Origin: Ascarosepion bandense
Lineage: Eukaryota > Mollusca > Cephalopoda > Sepiida > Sepiidae
Assembly (NCBI GenBank): GCA_037127315.1
Contig: JBBBDQ010000350.1
Coordinates: 581,001 to 645,000, forward strand
Direction of reading: 5' to 3'
DNA: 64,000 bases
Below the pieces are notes generated by a model. That model had not been told where the DNA came from. It did no database searches and saw only the letters and a list, made by a program, of their open reading frames with translations. Each line of letters begins with the position of its first letter. Within the stretch, counting starts at the first letter, position 1. Both the position numbers and the translations under genes were made by a program. Of this stretch, positions 9,041 to 20,830 are shown in pieces.

Positions 9041-10499
9041 ATTTTATAAAATTTTTAATGATAATACTTTGTTAGTCAGTTTTAATGAAACATGGATAAA
9101 AAAAATTGTTGCCCGAATACATTTTGAAATTTTGAAATTACATGACTCGGCAGCCAACAAGGAAAGTATATCCAATACTCCGGAAAATAACATTGTTTAT
9201 AAAAGTTTAACAGTCATATCTTGTCAGTCATTTTTAAACCTGCATAAAAGAGATTGTTACCTAAATACTGTGTGTGTGTGTATGTGGTAACATATATGTA
9301 ATAACTTTAAAACAATTTCATTCTTATGTAATTTGAGACATAAAATCCAATTGCAGGATGTATGAGCACATAGCCTTTTCACGGTTGAGTGTTTGAAAAT
9401 ATGTGATCAAAGAATAAATCGAAATATAACAAATTTGAGTCAGATGGTCAGGGTTACATTCGAGCAACAGTAAACTGATGTTACCTTCTATACATGCAAA
9501 GCACCAAAGCAACTTTCATTTATCAAGAAATGAGAGTCATATTTTTTAGTGGAGTACACTTTTAATACGGTTTTGTTCCGTTTATTGAATTAAAATTATG
9601 GATAATGTACTATTGTTTGCAAATTAGTAGACAACTATAAATAGCAGAAATTTGGTGAAATAGCTTACTTATATTTTGATAATGTCCTGCAAAATATTTC
9701 TGCAGAAAATCATAAATCAAAATTTTAATGAGATTTTATACATAAACTTAAGCGTTAGTCATTTAGCTCTAGAATAAGATAGCACTAATTTTATCCAAGT
9801 TCCAATGCCCTGAAATCTAAAATTGACAAGGAAATATTAAGCCAAATCCCTAAAGAATTTATTTATAATCCAATTTTAAAGATTAATGTATTTTATATTA
9901 ATTAGAAAAACATAATGACAACAAATGAAGTATTTTATGAGAATGCTACTAATGTCAATAATTCAATGAAAATATTTTAATGACTCAAATGTTTCAACGA
10001 CTCAATAGTTGGCTCAATTCTAAAATATACTATTTATTCAATAATGGAATAAAAAGTAATTCTTGAGATAAAACAATTCTAATGTCTGCTGAGAATTAAG
10101 TAAAGAAAAGGAATTGAAAATTTATTAAAATTTCTGGTAGGTATATACTTAATGCTTTTTATCACAATGCTCTGGTCATTTCTATTTTTCATCTTATGAC
10201 AATTAAGTAAACAGGATTCCAAATGTAAAGGATACCTGTCAAAATATCAGGCTCTTTATTCACACTTCAAGCACAAGAAGTATGGGGAAGAAAACCTCTG
10301 TTGTTACAAAAGACACGGAGAGCTTTGTTAAGACTACTACTACTACTACTACCCACAAAGAAATGCAAAACATAACAATGGCGTCACCGATAGGATCCTT
10401 AAATTTGCTGGACGACCCAGAACACACAGAAACATGAATAAGAACTTTTACTGCATTACAAACAAAACAAAATTAGGGGTAACATACACTGGCGTATGC
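9041..10499. other. AT-rich, no recognised gene
   Basis: AT-rich sequence without a motif, repeat copy or open frame worth a call. A short (CTA)n run at 10328-10351 lies close to the LINE that follows and may mark its 5' edge. Confidence 0.5.
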
Positions 10500-11660
10500 A
10501 GATCAGTTCAGAAGCTGAAGCGAGCTGGATGATGTGCAAATGGAAAGTCAAAAACAAGAAAAGGCAGAAAGTTACAAAAGTGAAACAGAGCAAGAAATAG
10601 AAAAAAAGGTGAAAATGCAGAAGTTACCCCGGTTGGGAATAAGAACGTTCCTTCACCCCCCCCCCCCCCGAAAAGCCATCGCCAGCTGCAAGTGCAGTCA
10701 CGGAGAAAGATAAGGGGTAGTGGCTGGTTGTTGGCAGGGCCAGGGGGAAGCGCCAAGCAGCGGAACCTCGGTCCCCGGAAACCCCAAAGACTAAAGGCAC
10801 GTACAGCCCCACTCCATCCATCAGCAAGAAGGGCGATGCCTCGGCCTGAAGCTGAAAAAACAGCTTGAAAAACGGCCATTTCGTCCCTCGGAGGATTTAA
10901 TAAAACAACTGCAAAAACGTCCGTCTCGCCCCTCAGCCTCTGCTCCGTCCTCCCCTCAAAAGAAAGAGCCTGAGAAACCAACGAAAACGCACTCTTCCCA
11001 ACCCTCTCCCAGGAAACCTTCCCCTCGCAGTCGAGACCCCAGCCCTGTCAATCAATTACTTCCGAATGTCACCATGTCTCTCTCCCTGTCCCTCTGCCCC
11101 AAAACAGATGCCTCCACTATCAAAAAGGCAACGAAGTCCGTCAGCTGAGGACAAGGAAGCGTGCAAGAAGCCGGCTAAAGTACCATACAGGCAAGGGGAG
11201 GACATCTGCCGTATTTCCCTGGCCCAGGCTGAAATAAACTTTTGGAAACAGAATTAAGCAGCTAAAGGTACTTCTGTCAATGAAGAAATGTGGTGAGAAG
11301 GATGTCGAGTCGCCTGAAAACTTCCCTAATGCTCAAAGGCTATTAACCGTCATCCGAACTGGGCCGGGAGCACGGCAGACTTGGGGCATGGTCGAGGAGG
11401 CTTCGAAAGCAATACAACTAACTCCACCAATAGTGACCACGAAATCGGAAAAGCTCTCAAACTTAGAAAAATTTTGTTCAGGACGGGTCCCGGTTTTAGT
11501 TCACCCCTCCCTCTATAGGGCTCTAAAACTAACCTTTCCCTTGGATGTTGGCGGCGTCTCCTCTGACGGCACCATCAAGAATGAGATTGGCCATGGGTCA
11601 ATGGGAGATGCTGTTGGCATCCTTTCCCCGTCCATGTACGTTCTAGAACCCCAACCTTAA
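10500..11660 (+). pseudogene. LINE ORF1-like region, broken
   Basis: Plus-strand frames give a basic, proline- and serine-rich N-terminal part (PSPPPPPEKPSPAA near 10650-10690; PLSKRQRSPSAEDKE near 11112-11155), followed by an open stretch at 11280-11660 with no named domain. The position directly upstream of the endonuclease fits the RNA-binding ORF1 of L1-type elements. Several stops separate the open stretches. The 11066, 11280 and 10640 segments lie in different frames, so the original protein cannot be read directly. Confidence 0.55.
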
Positions 11661-11693
11661 TTGCGTATCACACTGGCTCTCTGGTGAGCAAGC

Positions 11694-12724
11694 GTGAATG
11701 CCCGAGGGCTGAGGTCAGAGTCTCGGAGGGTGAGACTCACTCATGATCTCCAGCGCCTCGGTGTGGATGTTTGTTGTCGGCAGGAAACCCGGTTTTTAGC
11801 TATCGACTATGAGGGTATACTGTCTAGGGATTACGATCTCTATTCAGCATGTTTTGATGGTCGTTCTAGAGGTGTTTCCTGGCTAGTGAGCAAGTCTTTG
11901 GGTGCGGTGTGTGCGCTTGTCTTCGCAGATCCAGCGGGCAGGATTTGTGTGCTGAATATTACCATAAAGGAGAAGTCTTTTCGGCTCATTGGGTTTATGC
12001 GCCCAATGACCACACGGAGCGTCCTGCTTTGTTTCGGTGGCTCGAGTCGTTCTTTGGAACATCGAAGCGGGTAATTTTAGCGGAAGATTGGAATGCCGTC
12101 CTTGAACCTGAGAAGGATCGTATAGGAGAAAGATCGGGTACTAACAACCCGGATGTGAAGCCATTTCGGGAATTTATCGATAGGAATCTTGTCGATAAAT
12201 ACCGAAACGAACACCCCCGGGAGGTAGTGTGGACTTGGACTAATAGGGGCAGCTCGGATTCGAAGGTACGCGCAAGCTACCTCGACCTAGTTAGGAGAGT
12301 CGACGTAGGGCTCTTAGGTTGTCCAAGTTTACATTCGATAGTTTACACGGATCATAGGCTCGTCCGGGTTCGTGTAAACTTAGATAAGCCTAAGGTTAAG
12401 TTGGCTGGATACTGGAAATTGAACGCGTCATTATTTGATAGCCAAGATTTCCAGGAACAGCTATTACTAACACTAAAGCGGGAACTAACGGGGGCTGTGG
12501 TTGGGAATAAGTGGTGGGATTCACTTAAATCCAAAATTAGGTCGTTTGCTGCCGACTTTAGCCGTCGGCTCAACTTAGCTAATTTAGCGGCGCAAACGGC
12601 GATAGAGAAAAAAGTTGATCGGGCAGTCAAATCCCGTAATAGTGGGGATGTAGCCTTAGCTAGGGCCGAGCTGGCCTCCTTGCTTATCAAGAAGGATCAA
12701 GCTCTGGTAGTTAAGGCTAGGTAA
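11694..12724 (+). pseudogene. LINE ORF2 endonuclease, frameshifted
   Basis: An apurinic-like (EEP) endonuclease that would nick target DNA for target-primed reverse transcription. Seen: NARGLRSESRRVRL and the QETRF glutamate near 11694-11792, then a frame change near 11990. The second frame gives VYAPNDHTE, EDWNAVLEPEKDR near 12082-12120, and YTDHRLVRV near 12343-12368, the usual terminal Asp-His motif. The tail to 12724 continues into the linker before the RT with no known domain. Confidence 0.8.
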
Positions 12725-12729
12725 AAATA

Positions 12730-14351
12730 ATGTCTTCTGAGGCAAAGAATATGGCTGCAGAATTGCGTGCAGAGGAAGCTAGGCAAGCAGTCAATCGGCA
12801 TATCAAGGACATCACATTGCCGGATGGACGTACTGTGACTACAGACGTGGGTATATGTGGGGCTTTTCGGGATTACTTCCAGGATCTTTTCACCAGGGAG
12901 CACGGTCTGAGCTCTGCTCAGTTCGACACCTATTTGTCTGACTTTCCCCGCCTCGAGGCGGCTGAAGCAGCTAGGTGCGAGGGGCCCATAACAGATTCGG
13001 AAATCTGGGATGCGCTGAAATTGGTTGGCCGAGACAAAACTCCAGGATTAGATGGTCTTCCCTACGAACTTTACTTAAGGCAGTCGTCCGTTTTTGTTCT
13101 TCTGCTGGCGCTTGTTTATAACAACTGGATGGAGCAGGGATCTATACCTCGACACTTCACCAGGGGTGTAATCAAGTTGCTTCACAAGAGCAAGGGCGGT
13201 GGGGTGGCATAGATAATTATCGGCCTTTAAGAATGTTAAATATTGACTTTTGCCAAGGTCTTGGCCCGCCGTTTGCAGGCTGTCGTCCCTAGTCTGATTG
13301 GCCCCGAGCAGACTTGTGCTGTGAAAGGCAGGACTATTCAGGACAACCTTCATTTGGTACGCCTGATCATCGAGAAAACCGACACTGAAGCCGCGCTGAT
13401 CAATTTGGATCAGTCCAAGGCATTCGATAGGGTTGACCATCGGGTTTTGGAGTCTGTCCTTTCCGCCGCCGGTTTCGGGCCGTACTTTTGCTCTTGGATC
13501 CGATTGCTGTATGAGTCCCCCGGTGCGCTGGTGGAAGTGAATGGGGTAAGATCGAAGCCCTTCACATTATCTTGCTCTACGTTCTTGCGTTGGAGCCATT
13601 CTTTCGTAAGTTAAAGGCGAATCCGGTCCTTCGTGGAATTTCCGTACCTGGTGCTACCACCTCGGCGAGGTACTCCGCCTATGCTGACGACGTTTCGGTT
13701 TTTGTGTCGAGCACAGCCGAGATTGACGAAGTTAGCAAAGAAATCAGATGTTATGAGACGGTGACAGGGGCCAAGATCAATCGCGATAAGTCTGTTGGCT
13801 TGCGATTGGGTGCATGGAAGGAAGTTTCCCTTCCCGGACCTTTCCTCTGGACAGATGGGCCGATCAAGATTCTCGGCGTCTTCTTCGGTCCTGATCTCCA
13901 GTTGGAAATGAATTGGTCGGAGGTTCGAGAGAAGGCCGAGTGCGCAGTTCGTCTGTGGACTCGGAGGAAGCTCTCCTTAAAGGGGATGGCGGAAGTCTGT
14001 GCCTCGCACATCTACTCCATTCTCCTTTACCGACTCTCGGTACTTCCTTTCCCGTGTGCCATTCGTGTGGGGTTAATTCAGCTCTTGTTCTCCTTCCTTT
14101 GGGGAGAAGGCAAGGCTCCCAAGGTGCGTCGCGAGATCTGTTGCCTTCATCCTTCTGAGGGCGGTCTGGGCATGCCTAGCGTTAAGATTCGTCAACACAC
14201 GCTTCGCATTAGATTCCTGGATCGAATGTGTATGCTGGCGGATGAGAACGGCGCCCTCGTTAAAGAGGACGTCCATAAAAACTTTCCATCCTTGAGAAGT
14301 GTGCATTTGTCGGAGGAGGAGGAGGCCGGCCGTACTCCTTGTGGCGAGTGA
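12730..14351 (+). pseudogene. LINE ORF2 reverse transcriptase, broken
   Basis: Seen: DKTPGLDGLPYELY near 13033-13074, ARRLQAVVPSLIGPEQTCAV near 13264-13323, GRTIQDNLHLVRLII near 13330-13374, motif A NLDQSKAFDRVDH near 13402-13440, and motif C SAYADDVSVFV near 13675-13707 with both Asp residues. A frame break lies at 13200-13243. A deletion near 13575 removes the block that should hold the conserved RQGCPLSP motif. The Tx1-like style is clear from the GPEQTCAV and GRTIQDN blocks. Confidence 0.85.
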
Positions 14352-14372
14352 TCCTTCTATAAAGAAGGTCGT

Positions 14373-15058
14373 TTGGCTCTCCAGTTTCTCTTGCGGGCTA
14401 CGGATGGCCTCTCCAACGCCCAAGCGTTGTCTCTTAGGGCAATATATCGGGTTTTAGTTGGGGGGGGGGGTGGCGTTCAAGATGAACTGTTTGGCGAGAT
14501 CGGGCTTACGAAGCAGGAGGCTCGCTCCATATGGCCTTGGGCGCCTGGGTTGAAATGTCTCACGTTCGAAAGGCTCTCTGGGTAGGCAAGAAGCTACATG
14601 CATCGGGCCTAACTCCGAAATCAACCTGCGTGTTTTGTGGGCTGTCGGCGGAAACCGTCGATCATGCCTTCTTCCACTGCAGTGTTGTTGCTCCGTTGTG
14701 TAAGTTTCTTGAAGATCTCATGGTTCGTATGCTGCGTGGAAAGTTCTTTGTCCTTGAGGCTAGTTCTGTTTGTAGCAATGTCGTACCTCCGTTATCTAGG
14801 GCTGAGCACTATGTGCTCTTTTGCTTACTAGGTGTTATGAGAGTCGTGATTTGGACGACGCGACAGAAGGAATTCTATGGTGATGAGAAGTTTACATCTT
14901 CCCAACTGATCTTGTTCTTTAAGCATCAGCTTAAAGTCAAGATCAGGACGGAAAGGAAACGACTCACTCCATCTGAATTTGGCAAAAGGTGGGTGAGTCT
15001 TGCGCGTTTCTGTCGAGTGAAAGGTGCTGACCTGGAGTGGTTGTTTGATGCTGGTTAG
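14373..15058 (+). pseudogene. LINE ORF2 C-terminal region with zinc-finger-like motif
   Basis: The 14531-15058 frame carries CVFCGLSAETVDHAFFHC near 14628-14682, a CCHC-type spacing found at the C-terminus of many non-LTR reverse transcriptases, followed by a basic tail ending at TAG 15056. The 14373-14585 frame covers the preceding segment, and a G10 run (14461-14470) marks a likely slippage site between frames. Confidence 0.75.
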
Positions 15059-15639
15059 TCATCAGAATATTGGGTGTGCTTGGCAGAACATGTGCACCCC
15101 TTCCCGGTTAGGTTAGAATAGGAAGTTTTTGATTTTCTGTTTTTCGTTTTAAAGTTAACTTAGCTAGGTCATGATTGCTCATTGGCCCCTTTTTTATTTT
15201 TGTCCCCAGTTTTCTTTTAGTTTAATCCCCCACCCCTTCCCGCTTTAGGTGTTCAGAAATGTTAGTTCTTCGGTGGATGCGTGGCGTCTTTCGTTATTTT
15301 TCAAGTGTGTTTTTCGTTTTTGTTATAGTGTTTAAATGTGTGAGTGATTGTGTGAGTAATTGCTGATCGGATAAGTGGTATTATATTTCTAAAGCCACGC
15401 ATTATATTTCGTCCGGGGAACTGATTTTGCTGTCACAATATTAGAGTAGGGGGGGGCTTTTATTACTAATACGATTTTATTTAGTTTCTGTATATATTGT
15501 ATTCATTGTATAAAATCATTGGGGATTTTAAATGTTATTTTCTGCCCATGCCCTCCACTGAAAATTGTACATATGGGAGTTAAGTAGGACTACATAGAGA
15601 ACCTGAGGTGTTATGGTGGACGTGGTAAGAATGTTAAGT

Positions 15640-15965
15640 AAAAATGTGGTATTATGGTAAAAGGTTTATTGTAAGTGTGTCAGGGTCAACGAAAGTGAAT
15701 AGCTAAATTAAATTAGGACAGATGAAGGCCAGCCTTCCCCATCCCCGTTTTAGGCCTTGTGCCACATTTGTACTCATAGTACAATAAATAATGAAGTTCT
15801 TGGAAAATGGTGCAAGGGATATTGTATTTTCTGCATGGGTCAGTAAGTGAGGCTCGCTAAGTTAATATAAGACAGAAGAAGACCAGTCATTTCCCCATCC
15901 CCCTTTTGGCCTTGTGCCGCATTCTTTGTATTTTACAAAAATAAATTTTGAAGTACTTGGGAAGT
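15640..15965 (+). repeat. Imperfect direct duplication in the LINE 3' UTR
   Basis: Two copies of about 160 bp: one with CCTTGTGCCACATTTGTACT near 15755-15774 and one with CCTTGTGCCGCATTC near 15911-15925. Both end in an ATAAATA-like motif followed by GAAGTNCTTGG. Repeated 3' UTR modules are seen in some LINEs. Confidence 0.7.
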
Positions 15966-15980
15966 TCTTAGGAGTTCTTC

Positions 15981-16483
15981 AGGGTTCTATTGGAGTTCAG
16001 TAGAACTACTAAGCAGCTGATATTAGTTAGCAGTTAGCCAAATACCAAGGAGTCAGCTTTCAGTGGAAGATCACCAAAATTCCTAAAATTTAGGATGCGT
16101 TAAGTCGATTAGCAACCGACATAGCACGATTATAACTTTCAGTGCGAAAACTACTTCACAACAGACAGCATAGAGGTCGGACTAAACAGTAATCATCAAA
16201 CTCATGTCCGACAAACTGAACCCACAAACGTGAATTATTTCGATAAAAATTTAGTAGAACGCGGGAAAAAAATTAATAGGAAGCAGCAAGAAATCTAATA
16301 TAATGATACTGTAGATTTCAGTGACACCATTCTTAATCAAGTCACGGACATCAGATTTTTTTAACTTGGCTTTGTTTGATTCTTTTTTTTTCTTTTTTTA
16401 CTAAATTTTATTTTTGTGAACAGTAGTTATTAATTAAAATAACACTAGAGTGCCACTATTTGATTGATGTACCTTTTATGGGA
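15981..16483. other. No recognised feature
   Basis: Between the LINE 3' UTR and the next interspersed repeat. AT-rich; part may still be LINE tail. No motif seen. Confidence 0.45.
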
Positions 16484-16658
16484 TACTAGCAGTATAGCCC
16501 GGCGTTGCTCGGATGTAATGAAAGCTTTAGAACTAATCCATGGTCCTGGAGCTGAGACCCAGCCTAAATTTGTGTGAAGTTTGGTGAGAATCGGATAAAA
16601 ATTGTGGATTTGTATGAAGGATATACAGACAGATAAACAGACACACACACAAACAACT

Positions 16659-16713
<55 letters not shown>

Positions 16714-17003
16714 CGCTTTTCTGCACTATTGTAAGAACTGCAACCTTGAAATTTCTGAATATTGTTTCTGATGTCTTTGTCTATGTGTGTATGAAATTTT
16801 ATTAAAATACGACCACTTTCAATTACCCGATTTTTTCGATTATCGATTTTCGATATTTATCGGGGGTACCTCGACACAAAACCTAGCTAAGAACACTCGG
16901 AGACGCTTATAGTACAACTGTATCAAGAAAATCGGTTGAGCCGTTTCGGAGACTATAGGTAACGAACAGACACACAGACAAAGTTCCATTTATAAATAAG
17001 TTT
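16484..17003 (+). mobile_element. Interspersed family A, short subtype
   Basis: It starts with CTAGCAGTATAGCCCGGCGT and ends with TTCCATTTATAAATAAGTTT. Eight copies occur in this window on both strands. The body has a run of diagnostic blocks (TCCATGGTCCTGGAGCT, ACAGACAGATAAACAGACAC, GGTTGAGCCGTTTCGGAG). This copy lacks the middle part of the long subtype and contains a long AT tract at 16664-16712. No coding capacity is seen. Similar CCCGG...GTTGCTCGGG repeats are widespread in invertebrates, but I cannot assign a superfamily. Confidence 0.8.
16664..16712. repeat. (AT)n microsatellite in family A
   Basis: About 49 bp of pure AT dinucleotide at the point where several family A copies carry a shorter TATATA run. 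Confidence 0.97.
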
Positions 17004-17177
17004 CGATTTCTCGTAACTAAATAGTTCATGTTAATATACATATTAAAAGTTCTTCCAAACATTTCATTTATAAGATTCATCTGTTCATAATGTTAATGAT
17101 ATACACGAAAATGAATCAAAAGGTATCGCCTGTCATAGATATTAACTACATATTGATCACAAATTGTCACTATATCC

Positions 17178-17722
17178 TGCACATATATAAATCTACCATC
17201 CGCTCGTGTATTGAATACTGCTGCCACATCTGATCGCTCTCTCACCAGCGTGACGAGGGTTCCCTGTGCCTTTTTTATAAATAATTTCACGTCTTCTGCT
17301 CCAATGAACTTAAATCAGTGGTGGCCCCTCTGTATGAATTTACACGAGCTACTAGATTAGCAACTAGGTTCCACCTCTTTTACAGAAAAACCGATAAAAT
17401 GTAACCGCAATTTCTACTCTGACAGCTTCTTTTCACGCACTTCCCGCCAGTGGAATTCCTTTCCAGATACTTGCTTCCCCGACAGCTACGATCTCCAGGA
17501 ATTTAAATGTAAGGTCAATAGACATCTATCACACTAACTCACATCCATTCTCTCAATCTCTTTTCTCCATCTACTCCACCCCTATTCTCTGTATTCTCAT
17601 CCGTCTATTACCCTCCTCCTGAGATTTTCTATAACTACTCCGTGTTTCTCATCCGTTTTCCCTATGTAACCCCCTGTGCAACAGTGGCAATAGAATGTCT
17701 TGCTTTGGATGAAATGATTAAG
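17178..17722 (+). mobile_element. LINE B 3' fragment
   Basis: It matches the last part of LINE B: the KSTIRPCIEYCCHI block, then, after an internal deletion near 17229, the C-terminal region (SRQWNSFPDTCFPDSYDLQE-like) and a 3' UTR ending GAAATGATTAAGAAAA. The family-wide 3' signature, a CTTGCTTNGGNTGAAATGATT stretch, sits at 17699-17719. No intact frame remains. Confidence 0.82.
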
Positions 17723-17740
17723 AAAATAACTTTATTAAGT

Positions 17741-18243
17741 TGTTGGTTGGTTATTTTTGTTTTATGGCATATCAACATCGGCGGCGGTTCATTTATTACC
17801 AACTAATTTTTTTATTTATTGCTGGTAATACCTTTTTTCTTTCAACAATTTATTGTTGTTTTTATATGAGTTTTGTGTGTAGTAATACAGTTTTCCTTTT
17901 GAGTACCAAGATTCATTGGGATTTGTTTTTAAGGGCAGGGTCCCCAAGTCCTACCCTTGTTATTTAACACATAACTGGAGGGAAGGGACGGATTAATACT
18001 TTTCCCAAGGGTACAAGTGCTGAAGTGAATGCAGGATATTCAACTGGAATTCGAACTCGGCTCACCGATGTTTCCTTTCCGAGCCGATACCCACTACACC
18101 ACAATGCACATACGTTACTAAACGCTTACAGCACCTGGTATTCTCAAGCGATCACCCATCTACGTACTGACCAGGTTCAACATTGCTTAACTTCGGTGAT
18201 CAAGCGAGAACCGGTGTATTCAACGTTATATGGCCCTAAGCCG
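17741..18243 (-). mobile_element. Chimeric 5S-tRNA SINE, full length
   Basis: Second copy of the 6283-6738 family, on the minus strand, 503 bp, with an 11 bp target-site duplication CTTTATTAAGT (17730-17740 and 18244-18254). The 5S-like head is 18118-18243, the tRNA-like unit with GAGTTCGAATTCC follows, and the CCAACCAAC tail is at the low-coordinate end. It inserted directly into the 3' tail of the LINE B fragment, so it is younger than that fragment. Confidence 0.9.
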
Positions 18244-18254
18244 CTTTATTAAGT

Positions 18255-18640
18255 GCACTGACAATTAAAAAAACAGATTGAAATAGATGTTCTTGGTGTA
18301 AATCTACTAAGACACATACGAATTTATTGACGTGCGTGTATTTTATTAGCATTCACACCATCTTACGAATGTTTATTAATGATCTTGTGTAGAAAGGAAA
18401 GTGGAAAATAATTTATTTTCACGATGTTCACTTGTTCGCTTTTGCTTTGCCATTCCAATTGTAAGCATGGCGCATGAGTAATTTATTTCGAGTTTAGGAA
18501 TGAAGAAAAAAATCATTATTTTCTCTTGTACTGATAGCTTCATTTCTTCAAGTCAAATGATCAGTTCTTCAGGACCAAGCACAATGATCTGAAGCAATCT
18601 ATTAAATTCTATTTTAGTCTATTCATATCTATTAATCTAC
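18255..18640. other. No recognised feature
   Basis: AT-rich spacer between a SINE and a family A copy; nothing seen. Confidence 0.5.
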
Positions 18641-19325
18641 TAGCAGTATATCCCGGCGTTGCTCGGGTGTAATGAAAGCTTTAAAACTAATCCATGGTCC
18701 TGGAGCTCAGACTCTTTGGACGTTGGCACGAAAGACTAAAAAGCAATAGTTGTTTCCAGTTAAAGCCAAACCGTAGACTGAAAGAAAAATGAATGGATAT
18801 AAGTCAAATTTTGATTTCCTGGTATCGATATGAAATAAGATTTTTTCGTAGTAAAATGAATTTTGAAAGCTAAATAAGTCCTCTAAGTAAATGGTATCAT
18901 GGATGAGACTAAGAACTACAATTATATCTACTTAAAGCCAAACCCGAAGCAAAAACTAAAAGGGCTGAAAAAAATACAGACATACAAGCAGATAAACAGA
19001 CACACACATCTTGCCTTATATATATTATCGATTTTCTGCACTATTGTAAGAACTGCAACCTTGAAACTTCTGAATATCGTTTCTTATGTCTTTGTCAATG
19101 AGTGTATCAAATTTGATTAAAATCGGACCACTCCTTCTATAACCCGATTTTTTCGATTATTGATTTTCGATATTTATCGTTGGTACTTTCACACAAAACC
19201 TAGCTAAGAACACTCGCAGACGCTTATAATACAACTGTGTAAATTTTCAAGAAAATTGGTTCAGCCGCTTCGGAGTCTATAGATAACAGACACACAAAGT
19301 TCTATTTATAAAAAAAATTAGATAA
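18641..19325 (+). mobile_element. Interspersed family A, long subtype
   Basis: One of the most complete copies (about 685 bp). It has the CTAGCAGTAT 5' end, the block CTCAGACTCTTTGGACGTTG present only in the long subtype, AACCGTAGACTGAAAGAAAA, and the ATTTATAA-rich 3' end followed by AAAAAAATTAGATA. No open frame; probably non-autonomous. Confidence 0.82.
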
Positions 19326-19444
19326 ATTTGGCTAACACGTTTGGTGGGTTTTTGCAGTTAGTAGGCCTTAGATGTTTTTAGTCTTAACTAACTTCATTCC
19401 ACAAGATATTTTCTTTATTCAAATGCATTGTATAATATATATAT

Positions 19445-19690
19445 AAACGATCCGTGCGCATCCACTACCAGGAATCGAACCCAGACAGTTTTTGATTATT
19501 AAGTTGATGTCATACCAACTGTACCACGGGCCCTGGCGGCGAAGAGGTAACGAATTAAACTATGACGCGCCGATCCTTCACAAATTCCGTGGTGGAACTT
19601 ATCCAATCTCCTATACCCGTAGGACGGTGCCTCCCAGAGCCACGATTTTAAACGGCCGTCCATTGCTTTCTGCATACTGTTGAGGTCGAA
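19445..19690 (-). mobile_element. tRNA-derived SINE of a second type
   Basis: On the minus strand a tRNA-like head shows A-box-like TGGTACAGTTGGTATGACA and B-box-like GGGTTCGATTCCTGG (the complement of AATCGAACCC at 19472-19481). The anticodon arm pairs poorly, so it is not a functional tRNA gene. A GC-richer body follows down to 19445 and up to 19690. It shares no body with the 305 bp SINE family. Confidence 0.5.
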
Positions 19691-19738
19691 TAAAAAGTTC
19701 GATGAATTACTTAATTACTCAAATCCTCATACTACTTC

Positions 19739-19742
<4 letters not shown>

Positions 19743-19772
<30 letters not shown>
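19743..19772. repeat. (AT)n microsatellite
   Basis: About 30 bp of AT dinucleotide. Confidence 0.95.
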
Positions 19773-19774
<2 letters not shown>

Positions 19775-19889
19775 TGAGTGCGATGAACAAATTGTCTGAA
19801 TTACGCAAAAATGAAAATAACACTGATATTACGTTTTGACAAATATATTTACCAAAATTACACAAAAAATTTTGAAATACTAAAAATTA

Positions 19890-20440
19890 AATAAAATAGA
19901 CATTGGCTTCAATTACAGCCTCCAGACGACTTCGAAATCTCATGCAACTTTTCGTCTCCTTGGTTAAAGCTGCCATAACCACTGCCATTTGTTGGCATCT
20001 CGCTAAACTTTGCCCAACACCTAATCAACAGGGCTGTAGTCTGGGAAGTTGGGTGGCCAGATGTAAGAGATGATGTGGTTGCAGAAATTCTCTGACAAGC
20101 GTGACTTTTCTCCTACTTGTGTGGCATGGTGCAAAGTCCTGTTGCCAGACATAGGGTCGACCAGTAGCCACCCTCTGGACCCAGGGTTGCTTTACCTCCT
20201 CAAGGCATTTGATATTGATGACTCTGTTGAGTCTGCGGTTCTGTTGGAAAAGGAAGAGAGATATAATGTCACCATCAATAGTGACTTCTCTAAAAAACTT
20301 CGTAATTCCCATTAGAGTCGTCCATTTTTTTTCTGAATGCTCTGCACTGTCCTCAGACCGACACTCAGACACTCTGAACTGTTCGTATTGGAGCTTCCAC
20401 TGCGAATACCAAAAAGTACAAAATTCAGTTTCCAAATCTC
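19890..20440 (-). pseudogene. mariner/Tc1-type transposase remnant
   Basis: On the minus strand, AAGRPYVWQQDFAPCHTSRR-like sequence (near 20095-20160) is the catalytic DDE/D neighbourhood of this superfamily: the second Asp lies in QQDFAPCHTS. HLATQLPRLQPC at the end of the frame corresponds to the usual WPPNSPDLNPxDYY block after a frameshift. The N-terminal DNA-binding half is not recognised. Terminal inverted repeats were not found. Confidence 0.72.
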
Positions 20441-20574
20441 TAGTGGAGTGAATTGCGTCATATTCGTTTTTTTTTCTTACAGATGGTGCCTAACTGACAC
20501 TACTATATTCTGAAGTCGACAAAATAGAAGACAACGCGCAGGCTGGAAATGAAAAACATAAAATGGTGACAATT

Positions 20575-20830
20575 TACTCATTGCACCATATTTAGTGTAT
20601 CGAGGCAGTAGAAAATTTTCTAAACATATACTGTTAAATATAACAGACAATGAATGTCTATTATGCTTAATCATAAGACGATCTAAATATCGTATTTTGG
20701 TTTCAATTTCAGGTGAAAATAAAGACAAAAATTGACCAAAATTTGGATACCTTTTTTATGCTGGTTCTAAGCTTTCAACTCACATAAGTCATCTTCAGAG
20801 AGGTTACAGGGGCGTTAATTTAAAGGCATC
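20575..20830. repeat. Single arm of the 30.7 kb foldback family
   Basis: It shares TTTTCTAAACATATACTGTT, TTCAGGTGAAAATAAAGA-like blocks and the CATCTTCAGAGAGGTTA region with 30688-30892. Here only one arm is present. The minus strand contains CTGAAGA followed by a stem and GAAA, a hammerhead-like partial core. Confidence 0.7.

Larger units (their letters stand above)
10500..15980 (+). mobile_element. Tx1/L1-like LINE, long but frameshifted
   Basis: The longest element in the window and clearly richer in GC than its surroundings. Order: proline-rich ORF1-like region (10500-11660), ORF2 with endonuclease (11694-12360), reverse transcriptase (about 12730-14350), C-terminal zinc-finger region (to 15058), then a long 3' UTR. 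The domain order and motifs fit the L1 superfamily, most like the Tx1 clade. At least five frame breaks in ORF2 and a deletion in the RT show it is dead. Exact ends and target-site duplications were not found. Confidence 0.82.

Noticed and set aside
10508..10981. 157-residue minus-strand frame
   Set aside because: It lies opposite the proline- and serine-rich ORF1 region of the LINE; its Gly/Phe/Leu composition is the complement of that bias.
19445..19520. Functional tRNA gene on the minus strand
   Set aside because: Box A and B motifs are present but the anticodon and acceptor stems do not pair.
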